Below, piece after piece: positions 24,283 through 33,080 of a stretch of DNA of 35,292 nt; position 1 is the stretch's first letter; every line of letters starts with the position of its first letter. The stretch lies in NCBI GenBank assembly GCA_028291405.1, contig JAQGID010000089.1, positions 1-35,292 of the forward strand. Reading direction: 5' to 3'. The notes below the pieces were generated by a model. That model made no database searches. It saw only the letters and a program-made list of their open reading frames with translations, and was not told where the DNA came from. Position numbers and translations under genes: made by a program. Source of the stretch: Rhodospirillales bacterium. Its GTDB lineage: Bacteria > Pseudomonadota > Alphaproteobacteria > ATCC43930 > CGMCC-115725.

Positions 24283-25611
24283 GTGACGAGCACCTTTCCG
24301 CTGCTTCGGGGCTTCCGTCCGGAGACGCCGATCGGCTATCGCCGAGGCACGGTCGTGACCGTCGCGGAGTTCCTCCATGCTGTCGCCGCCCTCGCCGCGA
24401 CGATGCCCGATCGCCCCTACGTCGCCAATCTCTGCCGGGACCGGGTCCATTTCGCCGTCGGGCTGGCCGCCGCCCTGCTGCGCGGTCAGATCACCCTGCT
24501 GCCGCCCAACGAGACTCCCGGGCTGCTGCAGCAACTCGACGACGATTACCCGGGGTTCTATTGCCTGGCCGACGAGGCGGTACCCGCCGCGCCGCGCGTC
24601 CTTCGCTATTACGCACGCAGCCATGTCACGGATGCTATTCCGGAGATCCCGGCCTTCGCCGCCGTTCAGGAAGCCGTCGTACTCTTCACCTCGGGGTCGA
24701 CGGGCCGGCCGGTGCCTCAGGCAAAGGACTGGGGGACGCTGGTCCGCAGCGCGCTGGCGGCCGGTGCCCGTCTCGGCGCCGCCGGGCTGCAGGGCGCGTC
24801 GCTGCTCGGCACCGTGCCGCATCAGCATAGTTACGGCCTAGAATCACTGATCATGCTGGGCTTGCAGCACGGCATGACGCTTCATCGCGACCGGCTGTTC
24901 TTCCCGGCCGCGATCGCTGCCGAGCTCGCCGCCGCGCCGGGAGTGCGCATGCTGGTGACGACGCCGATCCATCTCCGCGTGCTGCTCGCCGATACGACGG
25001 CGCTGCCGCACGCCGATCTGCTGCTCTCGGCGACGGCACCGCTGCCGGCGGAGCTCGCGATCGAAGCCGAAGCAAGGTTCGGCGGGCCGCTCTACGAGAT
25101 CTACGGCTGCTCGGAGGCGGGTCAGGTGGCGGTACGGCGGACCGCGGCGACGGACGAATGGCAGTGCATCGAGGGCATTACGCTGCGGCAGGATGGCGAG
25201 GACACCTGGGCGAGCGGCGCCGCGGTGCCGCGGACGACCCTCCTCGGCGATATCATCGAGCTCCGCTCGAGCGAGCGGTTCCTGTTGCACGGCCGCAAGG
25301 CCGACCTCGTCAACATCGCCGGCAAACGGACCTCACTGGCCTATCTGAACCACCATCTCAACGCCATCGACGGGGTGCGCGACGGCGTCTTCGTGCTGCC
25401 GGGCGGTGACGATCTGGGGGAGGGGCGGCTGCGCGCCTATGTCGTCGCGCCCGGCCTCACCATCGAGGAGATCATGGCGGCGCTGCGCAGCCGCATCGAT
25501 CCGGCGTTCCTGCCGCGGCCGCTGTCGCTCGTCGAGGAACTGCCGCGAAATGCGCTCGGCAAGCTGCCGCGCGACGCGCTTTCCCGCTTGAACCTCGCGG
25601 CGCTGGACTGA
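24283..25611 (+). CDS. AMP-dependent acyl/aryl ligase (ApeH-like)
   Basis: The 442-residue adenylating enzyme has a P-loop VLFTSGSTGRPVPQAK (about 133-148), the adenine/acid motif YEIYGCSEAG, LLHGRKADLVNIAGKRTS and a C-terminal catalytic Lys in ALGKLPRDAL (K427). All ANL-family hallmarks are present, although the protein is shorter than a typical 500-600-residue acyl-CoA synthetase, as is usual for ApeH. It would activate the aryl starter acid (coumarate or hydroxybenzoate type in known APE systems) and load it onto the ACP. The start is a GTG; the nearest GAGG is about 13 bp upstream. Confidence 0.9.
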   Translation: MTSTFPLLRGFRPETPIGYRRGTVVTVAEFLHAVAALAATMPDRPYVANLCRDRVHFAVGLAAALLRGQITLLPPNETPGLLQQLDDDYPGFYCLADEAVPAAPRVLRYYARSHVTDAIPEIPAFAAVQEAVVLFTSGSTGRPVPQAKDWGTLVRSALAAGARLGAAGLQGASLLGTVPHQHSYGLESLIMLGLQHGMTLHRDRLFFPAAIAAELAAAPGVRMLVTTPIHLRVLLADTTALPHADLLLSATAPLPAELAIEAEARFGGPLYEIYGCSEAGQVAVRRTAATDEWQCIEGITLRQDGEDTWASGAAVPRTTLLGDIIELRSSERFLLHGRKADLVNIAGKRTSLAYLNHHLNAIDGVRDGVFVLPGGDDLGEGRLRAYVVAPGLTIEEIMAALRSRIDPAFLPRPLSLVEELPRNALGKLPRDALSRLNLAALD

Positions 25612-25617
25612 CCGCCG

Positions 25618-25929
25618 GTGCCGCAACAGGACCACCGGTTCGACCCGCGGCATCCGACGGCGGCAGGGCACTTTCCGGGTAACCCGATCATCCCCGGGGC
25701 CGTGCTGCTCGACGAGGTGCTCGAGGCGGTCGCCGTAGCGCAGGGCATTGCCGTGACGCCTTGCGAGATCCGATCGGTCAAGTTCCTGCTTCCGGTACGG
25801 CCCGGCGATCGTATCGTGATACGGTGGGAAGAGGCGCCAAGCGGCGAGACGCGCTTCGACTGCATCTTCCCCGATTCCGGGCGTATCATCCTGAAAGGCA
25901 GCATGAGTTTTCCCGGGCGGATTCAGTGA
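25618..25929 (+). CDS. 3-hydroxyacyl-ACP dehydratase, hotdog fold (ApeI-like)
   Basis: The 103-residue protein has the FabZ/FabA active-site segment GHFPGNPIIPGAVLLDEV with H18, so it should dehydrate 3-hydroxyacyl-ACP to the trans-enoyl form without reduction. It is short, one hotdog domain. In characterised APE systems ApeI works in a complex with ApeP, and a candidate ApeP is at 33883. The start is a GTG 6 bp after the ligase stop, and its stop overlaps the next gene's GTG (GTGA). Confidence 0.88.
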   Translation: MPQQDHRFDPRHPTAAGHFPGNPIIPGAVLLDEVLEAVAVAQGIAVTPCEIRSVKFLLPVRPGDRIVIRWEEAPSGETRFDCIFPDSGRIILKGSMSFPGRIQ

Positions 25930-26825
25930 GCCGCACCCTCTCGCAAGAGCAGCTCTGGCTGCAGCGTTCCGAGCGCGGCACGGCTTCGGTCATCCGGCTC
26001 GTCGTCTGGGTCGCCTTGCGGCTCGGCCGGCCGGTGGCGCGTGCGCTGCTCTGGCCGGTCTGTGCCTATTTCGTGACGTTCTCGCCGCAGTCGCGCATGG
26101 CCTCGCGGGATTATCTGACGCGCATCCTCGCGCGACGGCCGCATCTTGGGGATCTATTCCGTCATTATTTCACCTTCGCGGCCTGCGTCCTCGACCGCGT
26201 CTATCTGCTGAACGATCAACTCGATCGCTTCGATATCGAGGTGCATGGCGAGCCGCTCGTGCTCGATGCGCTGCAAGGGGGCGACGGCTGCTTCCTCTTC
26301 GGGGCGCATCTCGGCAGCTTCGAGGTCCTGCGCTCGCTCGGCCGCCGGCAGCCCGGCATACAGGTCAGCCTCGTCATGTACGAGGACAATGCGCGCAAGA
26401 TCAACGCGGTGCTCAACGCAATCAATCCCGCACTCGCCATGGACATCATCGCGCTCGGGCGCAGCGGCTCGATGATCGGCGTCGAATCGCGCCTGGCGCA
26501 GGGACACTGCATCGGCCTGCTCGTCGACCGCGGCCTCAAGGGCGAGGGGATGGTGCGCCGCGACTTTCTCGGCGCACCGGCGAATTTTCCGCTCGGACCC
26601 TTCCGCATGGCGATCCTGCTCCAGCGGCCGGTCGTGGTCATGTTCGGCCTGTATCGCGGGGGCCGGCGCTATGAGGTCCATTTCGAGCGATTGACCCAGG
26701 CGGGAGAGGCCGGCGCCGAGACGATCTCGGTCGATCAGCTGTTGGATCGCTATGTGGCCCGGCTCGAGCACTACTGCCGGCTGGCGCCGTTCAACTGGTT
26801 CAACTTCTACGATTTCTGGCATTGA
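25926..26825 (+). CDS. LpxL-like lipid A/lysophospholipid acyltransferase
   Basis: The 299-residue protein belongs to the LpxL/HtrB acyltransferase family. It has an N-terminal membrane-associated helix (about 20-52) and the HX4E catalytic motif in GAHLGSFEVL (H128, E133), followed by GLLVDRGLKGEG and ANFPLGPFRMAILLQRPVV. It would transfer the finished chain, or an ordinary acyl chain, onto a lipid carrier. In canonical APE loci the acyltransferase is often fused to or beside a glycosyltransferase; here the glycosyltransferase is a separate gene on the other strand at the right edge. The GTG start overlaps the dehydratase stop. Confidence 0.88.
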   Translation: MSRTLSQEQLWLQRSERGTASVIRLVVWVALRLGRPVARALLWPVCAYFVTFSPQSRMASRDYLTRILARRPHLGDLFRHYFTFAACVLDRVYLLNDQLDRFDIEVHGEPLVLDALQGGDGCFLFGAHLGSFEVLRSLGRRQPGIQVSLVMYEDNARKINAVLNAINPALAMDIIALGRSGSMIGVESRLAQGHCIGLLVDRGLKGEGMVRRDFLGAPANFPLGPFRMAILLQRPVVVMFGLYRGGRRYEVHFERLTQAGEAGAETISVDQLLDRYVARLEHYCRLAPFNWFNFYDFWH

Positions 26826-26826
26826 G

Positions 26827-27423
26827 ATGCGCTTCCGGACCATGCTGATTGCGGCGCTCCTCGCGCTGGGCGGCGAGCTTGCCGCGGCGCAGCCGGCGGC
26901 GGTCGTTCCGCAATGGGGCCTGCCGGCGCTGATGAAGGCAATGGCCGAGATGCGGGCGCAGACCGCCAATTTCGTCGAGCGGAAATACATGAGCGTCCTG
27001 ACCCAGCCGCTGGAATCCTCCGGCTCGCTGGTCTACCTCGCCCCGGCCAAGCTCCAGAAGGACACCTTGCAGCCGAAGCCGCAGCGCCTCGTCGTCGAAG
27101 GCGATCGGCTGACGATCGAGGACGGGTCGCAGGAGCGCAGCCGCACCCTGTCGCTCGCCGATTACCCGCAGATCGGGGCGATCGTCGAAAGCATCCGTGC
27201 GACGCTCGCCGGCGATCAGAAGACGCTCGAGCAGTTCTACACGGTCGCTTTCAGCGGCGACGCCGCGCGCTGGCAGCTGGCGCTGACGCCCAGGGACCGA
27301 AAAGTCGAGGAGATCATCAAGTCGATCCGGATCACTGGGCATGACGTGCTGATCGACGCCGTCGAGACGCAGGAGGCGAACGGCGACCGCGACGTCATGA
27401 CGATCGTGAAAGAAGGAAAGTGA
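26827..27423 (+). CDS. LolA-like periplasmic carrier protein (ApeM-like)
   Basis: The 198-residue protein starts with a signal peptide (MRFRTMLIAALLALGGELAA, cleavage near AAAQ) and continues as a LolA/LolB-like half-barrel (MRAQTANFVERKYMSVLTQP, SSGSLVYLAPAKLQKDTLQP). In APE loci this protein sits next to the MMPL exporter and is thought to shuttle the polyene lipid across the periplasm. It is two bases downstream of the acyltransferase stop. Its own stop overlaps the GTG of the exporter gene (GTGA). Confidence 0.87.
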   Translation: MRFRTMLIAALLALGGELAAAQPAAVVPQWGLPALMKAMAEMRAQTANFVERKYMSVLTQPLESSGSLVYLAPAKLQKDTLQPKPQRLVVEGDRLTIEDGSQERSRTLSLADYPQIGAIVESIRATLAGDQKTLEQFYTVAFSGDAARWQLALTPRDRKVEEIIKSIRITGHDVLIDAVETQEANGDRDVMTIVKEGK

Positions 27424-29762
27424 CCCTCGCCCGCGGCGGCGCGGTCGCCCTGTGGTTGGCTGGTCTCCTCGCCTGCGCGCTGGTCGTCATGCGGGGCGAG
27501 TTCAGCACCGACATGTCGGCCTTCCTGCCGCGCTCCCCGGTTCCGGCGCAGCAGATCCTGGTCGAGCAGATGCGCGACGGCGTCGTCGCGCGGATGGTCC
27601 TGGTCGGCATCGCCGGCGCGCCGCCGGCGCAGTTGGCGGCGCTCAGCAAGGCGACGGCGAAAGCGCTGCGCGGCGCGCCGGAATTCGCGCTGGTCGCGAA
27701 CGGCGAGCCTGCCGGGCTCGAGCGCGATCAGGAATTTCTCTGGCGCAACCGCTACCTGCTCAGCCCCGGCGTCGTTCCGGAGCGCTTCACGGCTGCGGGG
27801 CTCCGCCAGGCGCTCGAGAACGACCTGCAGCTTCTCGGCTCGGATGCCGCAATGCTGGTCAAGCGGACGCTGCCGGCCGACCCGACGGGCGAGATCCTCA
27901 CGCTCGCCGACGCGCTGGCCGGGGCGCAGCATCCGGAGACGCGCGATGGAGTCTGGTTCGCCAAGGACGGCAGCTCGGCGGTGATGCTGGTGCAGACCCG
28001 CGCCGCCGGCTTCGACATCGACGCGCAGCAGCACGCGCTGGCGCTGATCGACCAGGCCTTTGCTGCGGCGAAGCAGGAGGTGGGCGCGCCCGATGCGCGC
28101 CTGCTGGTGAGCGGTCCGCCGGTCTTCGCCGTCCATGCGCGCGCGACGATGCAGCAGGATGCGACGCGCTTCTCGCTGATCGCGACGGCCCTGGTCGCGG
28201 CCCTGCTCCTCTTCGCATATCGCCGGCCGCGCGTCGTCCTGTTGGCGCTGTTTCCAGTCGTCAGCGGCGCCGTCGCCGGCGTTGCGGCGGTGAGCCTCGG
28301 CTTCGGCTATGTCCACGGCATCACCCTCGGCTTCGGCGTCACGCTGATCGGCGAGGCGGTCGATTATGCGATCTATCTCTTTACCCAGACCGTGCCGGGC
28401 AGCCCGCCGGCGGCGACGCTGCCGCGCATCTGGCCGACGCTTCGCCTTGGCATGCTGACCTCGATCTGCGGCTTCAGCGCCATGCTGTTGTCGAGCTTCA
28501 CGGGTTTCGCACAGCTTGGGCTCTTCACCATCGTCGGCCTCGCCGTGGCGCTCGGCGTCACCCGCTTGATCCTGCCGCTCCTCCTGCCGCGGAAATTCGC
28601 TAATCTCACCTCGACGGTCTTCGCGCCGCCGCTGCTGGTGGTGATCCGCCATGCCCGACCCCTCCGTATCGTCGTCGGCCTGCTCGTCGTACTGGGCCTG
28701 CTGTCGCTGGCACTGCATCGCGGCGGGATATGGGAGGACGAGATCGAGAGCATGAGCCCGATCTCGGCACAGGATAAGGCGCTTGACGCGCAGCTGCGGC
28801 GCAATACCGCGGCGCCCAACGTCCGCTACCTGCTGGGGATCGAGCGGCCAGACGTCGAGGCGGCGCTCGCCGCCAGCACGTCGGTCTCCGCGGTATTGAC
28901 CGATCTCATCGGCACGAAGGAGCTCGCCGGCTTCGACGCGCCGCAGCTCACTCTGCCGAGCCAAACGACGCAGCGTGCCCGCCAGGCGGCGCTGCCGCCG
29001 CCCGAGATCCTCCGCGCCAACCTCGCCACGGCCCTGGACGGAATGCCGTTCCGCATCGAGACCTTCGCGCCGTTCCTCGCCGATGTCGCGGCGGCGCGCG
29101 AGCAGCCGCTGCTCGACCGTGCCAGCTTCGCGGGAACGAGCCTGGCGACCAAGCTCGGCTCGCTGCTGATCCAGCGTCGGGGCGGCTGGATGGCGATGCT
29201 GCCGCTGCGCGGCGTCGTCGATTCGTCGCGTCTCGCCGCAGCGGTCGCTGGCGCCGCTGGGCCGGACGTCATTTTCCTCGATCTCAAGGGCGAATCCGAC
29301 CGGCTGCTCGAGACTTATCTCCACGAGGCGATCATGCTGTCGCTGATCGGCAGCCTCGTCATCGTCGCGCTGCTGCTCGTCAGCCTGCGCTCGCTCCGCC
29401 GCACCGCGACGGTGCTGGCGCCACTTGCCGCCGCGGTCGTCGCGACCGCCGGGATCCTGGCCTTCGGCGCGCAAAAGCTATCCATCTTCAACCTCTTCGG
29501 CCTGCTCCTCGTCGTCGCCGTCGGATCGAATTACTGCCTGTTCTTCGAGCGCCGAGCCGCCGTCGGCGAGACGCGCGAACGCATGATCGCCTCGCTCGTC
29601 CTGGCAAATCTCTGCACGGTGATCGGCTTCGGCGTGCTCGCCTTCTCCCGGATCCCGGTGCTCCATGGGATCGGCGAGACGGTGGCGATCGGCGCGCTGC
29701 TGAGCCTCGTCTTCGCCGCGGTCCTGACGGCGCCGTCGCAAGCGCCAGCGGAGCCGACGTGA
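27420..29762 (+). CDS. MMPL/RND-type exporter (ApeN-like)
   Basis: The 780-residue membrane protein has the two-fold layout of MMPL transporters: one N-terminal helix, a large periplasmic domain, five or six helices, then the same again. Membrane blocks are visible at about residues 5-25, 250-400 and 630-770. Polar residues in GFGVTLIGEAVDYAIYLFTQ and in the second-half GSNYCLFFERR segment match the family's proton-relay region. It probably extracts the polyene lipid from the inner membrane. It is coupled to the LolA-like gene by overlap (GTGA) and to the hydrolase by TGATG. Confidence 0.9.
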   Translation: MTLARGGAVALWLAGLLACALVVMRGEFSTDMSAFLPRSPVPAQQILVEQMRDGVVARMVLVGIAGAPPAQLAALSKATAKALRGAPEFALVANGEPAGLERDQEFLWRNRYLLSPGVVPERFTAAGLRQALENDLQLLGSDAAMLVKRTLPADPTGEILTLADALAGAQHPETRDGVWFAKDGSSAVMLVQTRAAGFDIDAQQHALALIDQAFAAAKQEVGAPDARLLVSGPPVFAVHARATMQQDATRFSLIATALVAALLLFAYRRPRVVLLALFPVVSGAVAGVAAVSLGFGYVHGITLGFGVTLIGEAVDYAIYLFTQTVPGSPPAATLPRIWPTLRLGMLTSICGFSAMLLSSFTGFAQLGLFTIVGLAVALGVTRLILPLLLPRKFANLTSTVFAPPLLVVIRHARPLRIVVGLLVVLGLLSLALHRGGIWEDEIESMSPISAQDKALDAQLRRNTAAPNVRYLLGIERPDVEAALAASTSVSAVLTDLIGTKELAGFDAPQLTLPSQTTQRARQAALPPPEILRANLATALDGMPFRIETFAPFLADVAAAREQPLLDRASFAGTSLATKLGSLLIQRRGGWMAMLPLRGVVDSSRLAAAVAGAAGPDVIFLDLKGESDRLLETYLHEAIMLSLIGSLVIVALLLVSLRSLRRTATVLAPLAAAVVATAGILAFGAQKLSIFNLFGLLLVVAVGSNYCLFFERRAAVGETRERMIASLVLANLCTVIGFGVLAFSRIPVLHGIGETVAIGALLSLVFAAVLTAPSQAPAEPT

Positions 29763-30466
29763 TGTCCCCAACCCGCAGCGATGCCGATCACGACGCCGGC
29801 GAGCGTATCCTGCTCGTCGCCCTGCCGGGCGCCTTCATGGCGCCGCAGGAGTTCGCGTCGGCCGGTTTTGGCCGGATGCTGCGCGACCATCGCCTGCCGG
29901 TCGATCTCGTCGCCGCCGGGATCGACAGCGGCCTCTATCTCGACGATGCGGTGCCCGAGCGCATCGACGCCGAATTCGTGATTCCGGCGCGCGAACGCGG
30001 CTATCGCCGCATCTGGCTGCTGGGCATCTCGCTCGGCGGCATGGGAGCGCTGCAATATCTCCGCCGCTGTCCCGGTCGGGTCGAGGGCGCAATCCTGCTT
30101 GCACCGTTCCTCGCGACCCGCGGACTCGTCGTCGAGGTCGGCGAAGCGGGCGGCCTCTCGTCGTGGCGTCCGGGTGAGCTCGCGCCGGGCGATATCGAGC
30201 GGCCTCTGCTGGCGTGGCTCGGCGAGCAGAATTTCATGGCGGCGAAAACCCCGGTCCTGTATCTCGGCTGCGGCCGGGACGATCGCTTCGCGGCGGCTAG
30301 TACGCTGCTCTCCGCATGCCTGCCGCCGGAACGCGTCGTCGCTGCCGACGGCGGCCACGACTGGGAGACCTGGGCGCGCCTCTGGCAGGCGATCCTGGCA
30401 CGGCGCCCATTCGAGCTGCCGCGTGATGCCGCGGCGTGTGGCGAGAGCTTCGATCTGGTACTGTAG
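29762..30466 (+). CDS. alpha/beta hydrolase in the polyene operon
   Basis: The 234-residue alpha/beta hydrolase has the nucleophile elbow LLGISLGGMG (S90), an acid in GCGRDDRF and a C-terminal His in GGHDWETW. No signal peptide is seen, so it is cytosolic. Canonical APE loci carry a hotdog-fold thioesterase in this general place; this protein may release or edit the polyenoyl chain instead, but that is inference from position. The ATG overlaps the exporter's stop (TGATG); a GTG three bases earlier is an alternative. It could also be a lipase-like enzyme. Confidence 0.82.
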   Translation: MSPTRSDADHDAGERILLVALPGAFMAPQEFASAGFGRMLRDHRLPVDLVAAGIDSGLYLDDAVPERIDAEFVIPARERGYRRIWLLGISLGGMGALQYLRRCPGRVEGAILLAPFLATRGLVVEVGEAGGLSSWRPGELAPGDIERPLLAWLGEQNFMAAKTPVLYLGCGRDDRFAAASTLLSACLPPERVVAADGGHDWETWARLWQAILARRPFELPRDAAACGESFDLVL

Positions 30467-30486
30467 CGGCGGTTCGGAGGTCGCGA

Positions 30487-31830
30487 ATGCGGGTTGCTCG
30501 GGTGGGGGTGGTGGCGTCGATCGTTCTCAGCCTTGCCGGCTGCAGCGCCGCGCGCTTCAGTGTCCCGGCGACTGAGCCGGACGAAGCCGCCTATTCCGCG
30601 CTCTTCCCCTATTATGTCGAGTTCTGCGCGGTTTCCCAGCTCAGGAAAAAGCCCGGCTTCGGTGCCAAGGTCGAAAGCGGCTTCGGCGGCCATTCGGTGC
30701 TCTATCTCAACGGCGTCTGCAAGGTGAAGGACGCGCATTATCCCGAGATCGCGCTGTGCGACGATGGGCCGGAGGTGGCGGAAAACGGCGTCGGCCTCAG
30801 CGTCAACGCCCATTACAAAAACGCCAATTGGGTGGCGACGGAAGGGCGCGACTTCTTCTTCCATGGCGGCCTCGACCCGGCGGCGCGGCTGACCCGTGCG
30901 GATTATGCGCGGGTCCAGGCCAAGGCGGAGGCGATGGGGATTTACGACGGAGTGCAGTTCCACCGGGAGGTCTTCGACGACATGCCCGCCGGCATGCCCC
31001 GCGAGGACTTCAAATACGAAATGTCGGTGGCGACCGATTATGCGATCGGCTTTGGCCGCGACCGGTACTGTGCCCGCGTGCCGATGAGCCGCGACAAGAT
31101 GGCAAGGGTCGTCACCTTCCTCAACGGGCTGAACGAGCCCTATCGCCGCGATGACAAGGAGTTCGAGTGGGATATCCTGCGTGACAATTGCGCGCATGTC
31201 ACGCACAACGCCCTTGCGACCGTCGATCTCTGGGACGAGTGGCCGATTGACCGCTTCGTTCTCTTCGCGGCGTTCGATTTTCCCGTGCCGAAAAACGAAT
31301 TCGTCAATCTCGTGCGGCGCACGAACGACGCCCCGGTCGACGATCTGCCGGCGCTCTACGCCGATTCGGCCGCGCGGCGGGCGTTGCTGAACGACGACTG
31401 GCTCCCGACGGAGCCGGGGGCGATCGTCGAAACCGAGCCGGTGTTTCAGAAGAACGACGTCTACGATACGGATCTGATGCTGATCTTTTACGACGATCCG
31501 ATCCTCGGACGGTATCAGTCGCGTTTCGATCGCATTTTCGCCGATCCGCGCTACACGGACCTTCGCGCGAATCTCGAATATTTCGTGGCCTTGTTCGACA
31601 AGGTCGAGCGCGACCGGCGACCGCTCGCGACCTATCCCGAGCGAACCGATCCGGGCTTCGTGGCATTCTACGACCGGTATTATGACCTTGCGGGGCGGCA
31701 GAGTGCGGTGCTTCGCGCCGGGCTCGCCGGGTTGCAGACGGCGCCGCGGCTGCGTCCGGCGCAGTTCGGGTCGAGTACGACCGAGCGCGGGATGCGCTCC
31801 CACGACCAGCTTGCCGCGATGCAACGATGA
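30487..31830 (+). CDS. lipoprotein with DUF4105/Lnb-like Cys-His domain
   Basis: GGAGG precedes the ATG at 30487. The 447-residue product has a short signal with lipobox LAGC (C19). The body carries GFGGHSVLYLNG (H69) and WDILRDNCAHVTHNAL (C235, H237). A His in GHSxxY and a later DNC match the DUF4105/Lnb N-terminal periplasmic family, which has a papain/NlpC-like Cys-His arrangement; the assignment is by pattern only. A bound cysteine hydrolase or acyltransferase at the envelope is plausible, perhaps acting on the polyene lipid. The C-terminal third (about 300-440) has no recognised domain. Confidence 0.7.
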   Translation: MRVARVGVVASIVLSLAGCSAARFSVPATEPDEAAYSALFPYYVEFCAVSQLRKKPGFGAKVESGFGGHSVLYLNGVCKVKDAHYPEIALCDDGPEVAENGVGLSVNAHYKNANWVATEGRDFFFHGGLDPAARLTRADYARVQAKAEAMGIYDGVQFHREVFDDMPAGMPREDFKYEMSVATDYAIGFGRDRYCARVPMSRDKMARVVTFLNGLNEPYRRDDKEFEWDILRDNCAHVTHNALATVDLWDEWPIDRFVLFAAFDFPVPKNEFVNLVRRTNDAPVDDLPALYADSAARRALLNDDWLPTEPGAIVETEPVFQKNDVYDTDLMLIFYDDPILGRYQSRFDRIFADPRYTDLRANLEYFVALFDKVERDRRPLATYPERTDPGFVAFYDRYYDLAGRQSAVLRAGLAGLQTAPRLRPAQFGSSTTERGMRSHDQLAAMQR

Positions 31831-31886
31831 TGGGCGTTCGCAATCGTACGACATTCGGCAACGCGTTTAAGACGAAAGCGTAAGAA

Positions 31887-33080
31887 TTGCAGCCCCTCGT
31901 GCTCAGCCGTTTCTGCATCGTGACCTGCCTTGGCGCCGGTCAGCAGGAGACCTTGAAGGCAATCCGGGACGGCACGAGCGGGTTGCGTTCCTGCGCCTTC
32001 GGTGACGTCGACATTCCGACGTTTATCGGCGAGGTCGACGGCACCGCCGAATTCACGCCGACCGGCGAGCTGGCTCATTTCGACTGCCGCAACAACCGGC
32101 TTGCCGGGATGGCGCTCGTCCAGGACGGTTTCGAGGAGGCCGTCGCGGTCGCCCGCGAGCGTTATGGCGCGCACCGCATCGGGCTCTTTCTGGGAACCAG
32201 CACGTCGGGGATCCTCGACGCCGAGATCGCCTACCGGGCGCGCGACCCGGTCGGTGGCGCGCTGCCGGCGTGGTTCGACTATGCCCATACGCAGAATACC
32301 TATTCGCTTGCCGATTTCCTGGCGCATCGGCTCGGGCTCTCCGGACCGGCGGTCGTCGTCTCCTCGGCCTGCTCGTCGAGCGCCAAGGTCTTCGCCACCG
32401 CGTCCCGCATGATCGAGGCCGGCATGTGCGATGCGGCGATCGTCGGCGGCACGGATTCGCTGTGCCTCACGACGCTCTACGGCTTTCGCTCCCTCGGCCT
32501 TACCGCGACGACACCCTGCCGGCCTTTTGACGTCGCGCGCGACGGGATCTCGATCGGCGAGGGCGCGAGCTTCGTTCTGCTGGAGCGGCGGCGCGACTAT
32601 CGCGGCGGCGACGCCGTGGCGCTGCTCGGCTTCGGCGAAAGCAGCGATGCCTATCACATGTCGTCGCCGCATCCCGAAGGGCGGGGCGCCCGGCTGGCGA
32701 TGGAGCGCGCCTTGACGACCAGCGGCCTCGCCCCCTCGGAGATCGATTACATCAATCTGCACGGGACAGCGACGAAGGTTGGGGATGCCGCCGAGGACCA
32801 GGCGGTCTTCACGCTGTTCGGCGGCGACACGCGGTGCAGCTCGACGAAGGGCCAGACCGGCCACACCCTCGGCGCGGCGGGCGCGATCGAGACGGTGATC
32901 TCCGCCTTGGGCATCCTGCACGGAATCGCGCCGGGAACGACGTCGATGGCGACGGTCGATCCCGAATTTCGCAGCCGGTATCTGTCGGCGCCGGAGCCGT
33001 CGCGGCTCGATCGTACGATGACGAACTCCTTCGGTTTCGGCGGCAGCAACTGCACCCTCGTGCTCGGACGGGCTTCCTGA
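31887..33080 (+). CDS. beta-ketoacyl-ACP synthase (ApeO-like)
   Basis: The 397-residue ketosynthase has the full Cys-His-His site: C162 in VSSACSSSAK, H292 in LHGTATKVGD and H326 in STKGQTGHTLGAAG with K321. It would extend the aryl starter with malonyl-ACP units. The start is a TTG at 31887; an in-frame stop lies directly upstream, so no earlier start exists. The ribosome binding site is weak. It is 56 bp after the lipoprotein gene, the largest gap in the operon apart from the leader, and it overlaps the chain-length-factor gene by TGATG. Confidence 0.93.
   Translation: MQPLVLSRFCIVTCLGAGQQETLKAIRDGTSGLRSCAFGDVDIPTFIGEVDGTAEFTPTGELAHFDCRNNRLAGMALVQDGFEEAVAVARERYGAHRIGLFLGTSTSGILDAEIAYRARDPVGGALPAWFDYAHTQNTYSLADFLAHRLGLSGPAVVVSSACSSSAKVFATASRMIEAGMCDAAIVGGTDSLCLTTLYGFRSLGLTATTPCRPFDVARDGISIGEGASFVLLERRRDYRGGDAVALLGFGESSDAYHMSSPHPEGRGARLAMERALTTSGLAPSEIDYINLHGTATKVGDAAEDQAVFTLFGGDTRCSSTKGQTGHTLGAAGAIETVISALGILHGIAPGTTSMATVDPEFRSRYLSAPEPSRLDRTMTNSFGFGGSNCTLVLGRAS

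Noticed and set aside
27237-29474. A 745-codon open frame on the minus strand across the exporter gene
   Set aside because: It is antisense to a well-recognised MMPL transporter, is rich in Arg, Gln and Asp with no family motif, and is explained by GC-rich codon bias leaving the opposite strand open.
30001-31854. A 617-codon open frame on the minus strand across the hydrolase and lipoprotein genes
   Set aside because: It is antisense to genes with clear motifs and lipobox and has a composition typical of an antisense shadow.
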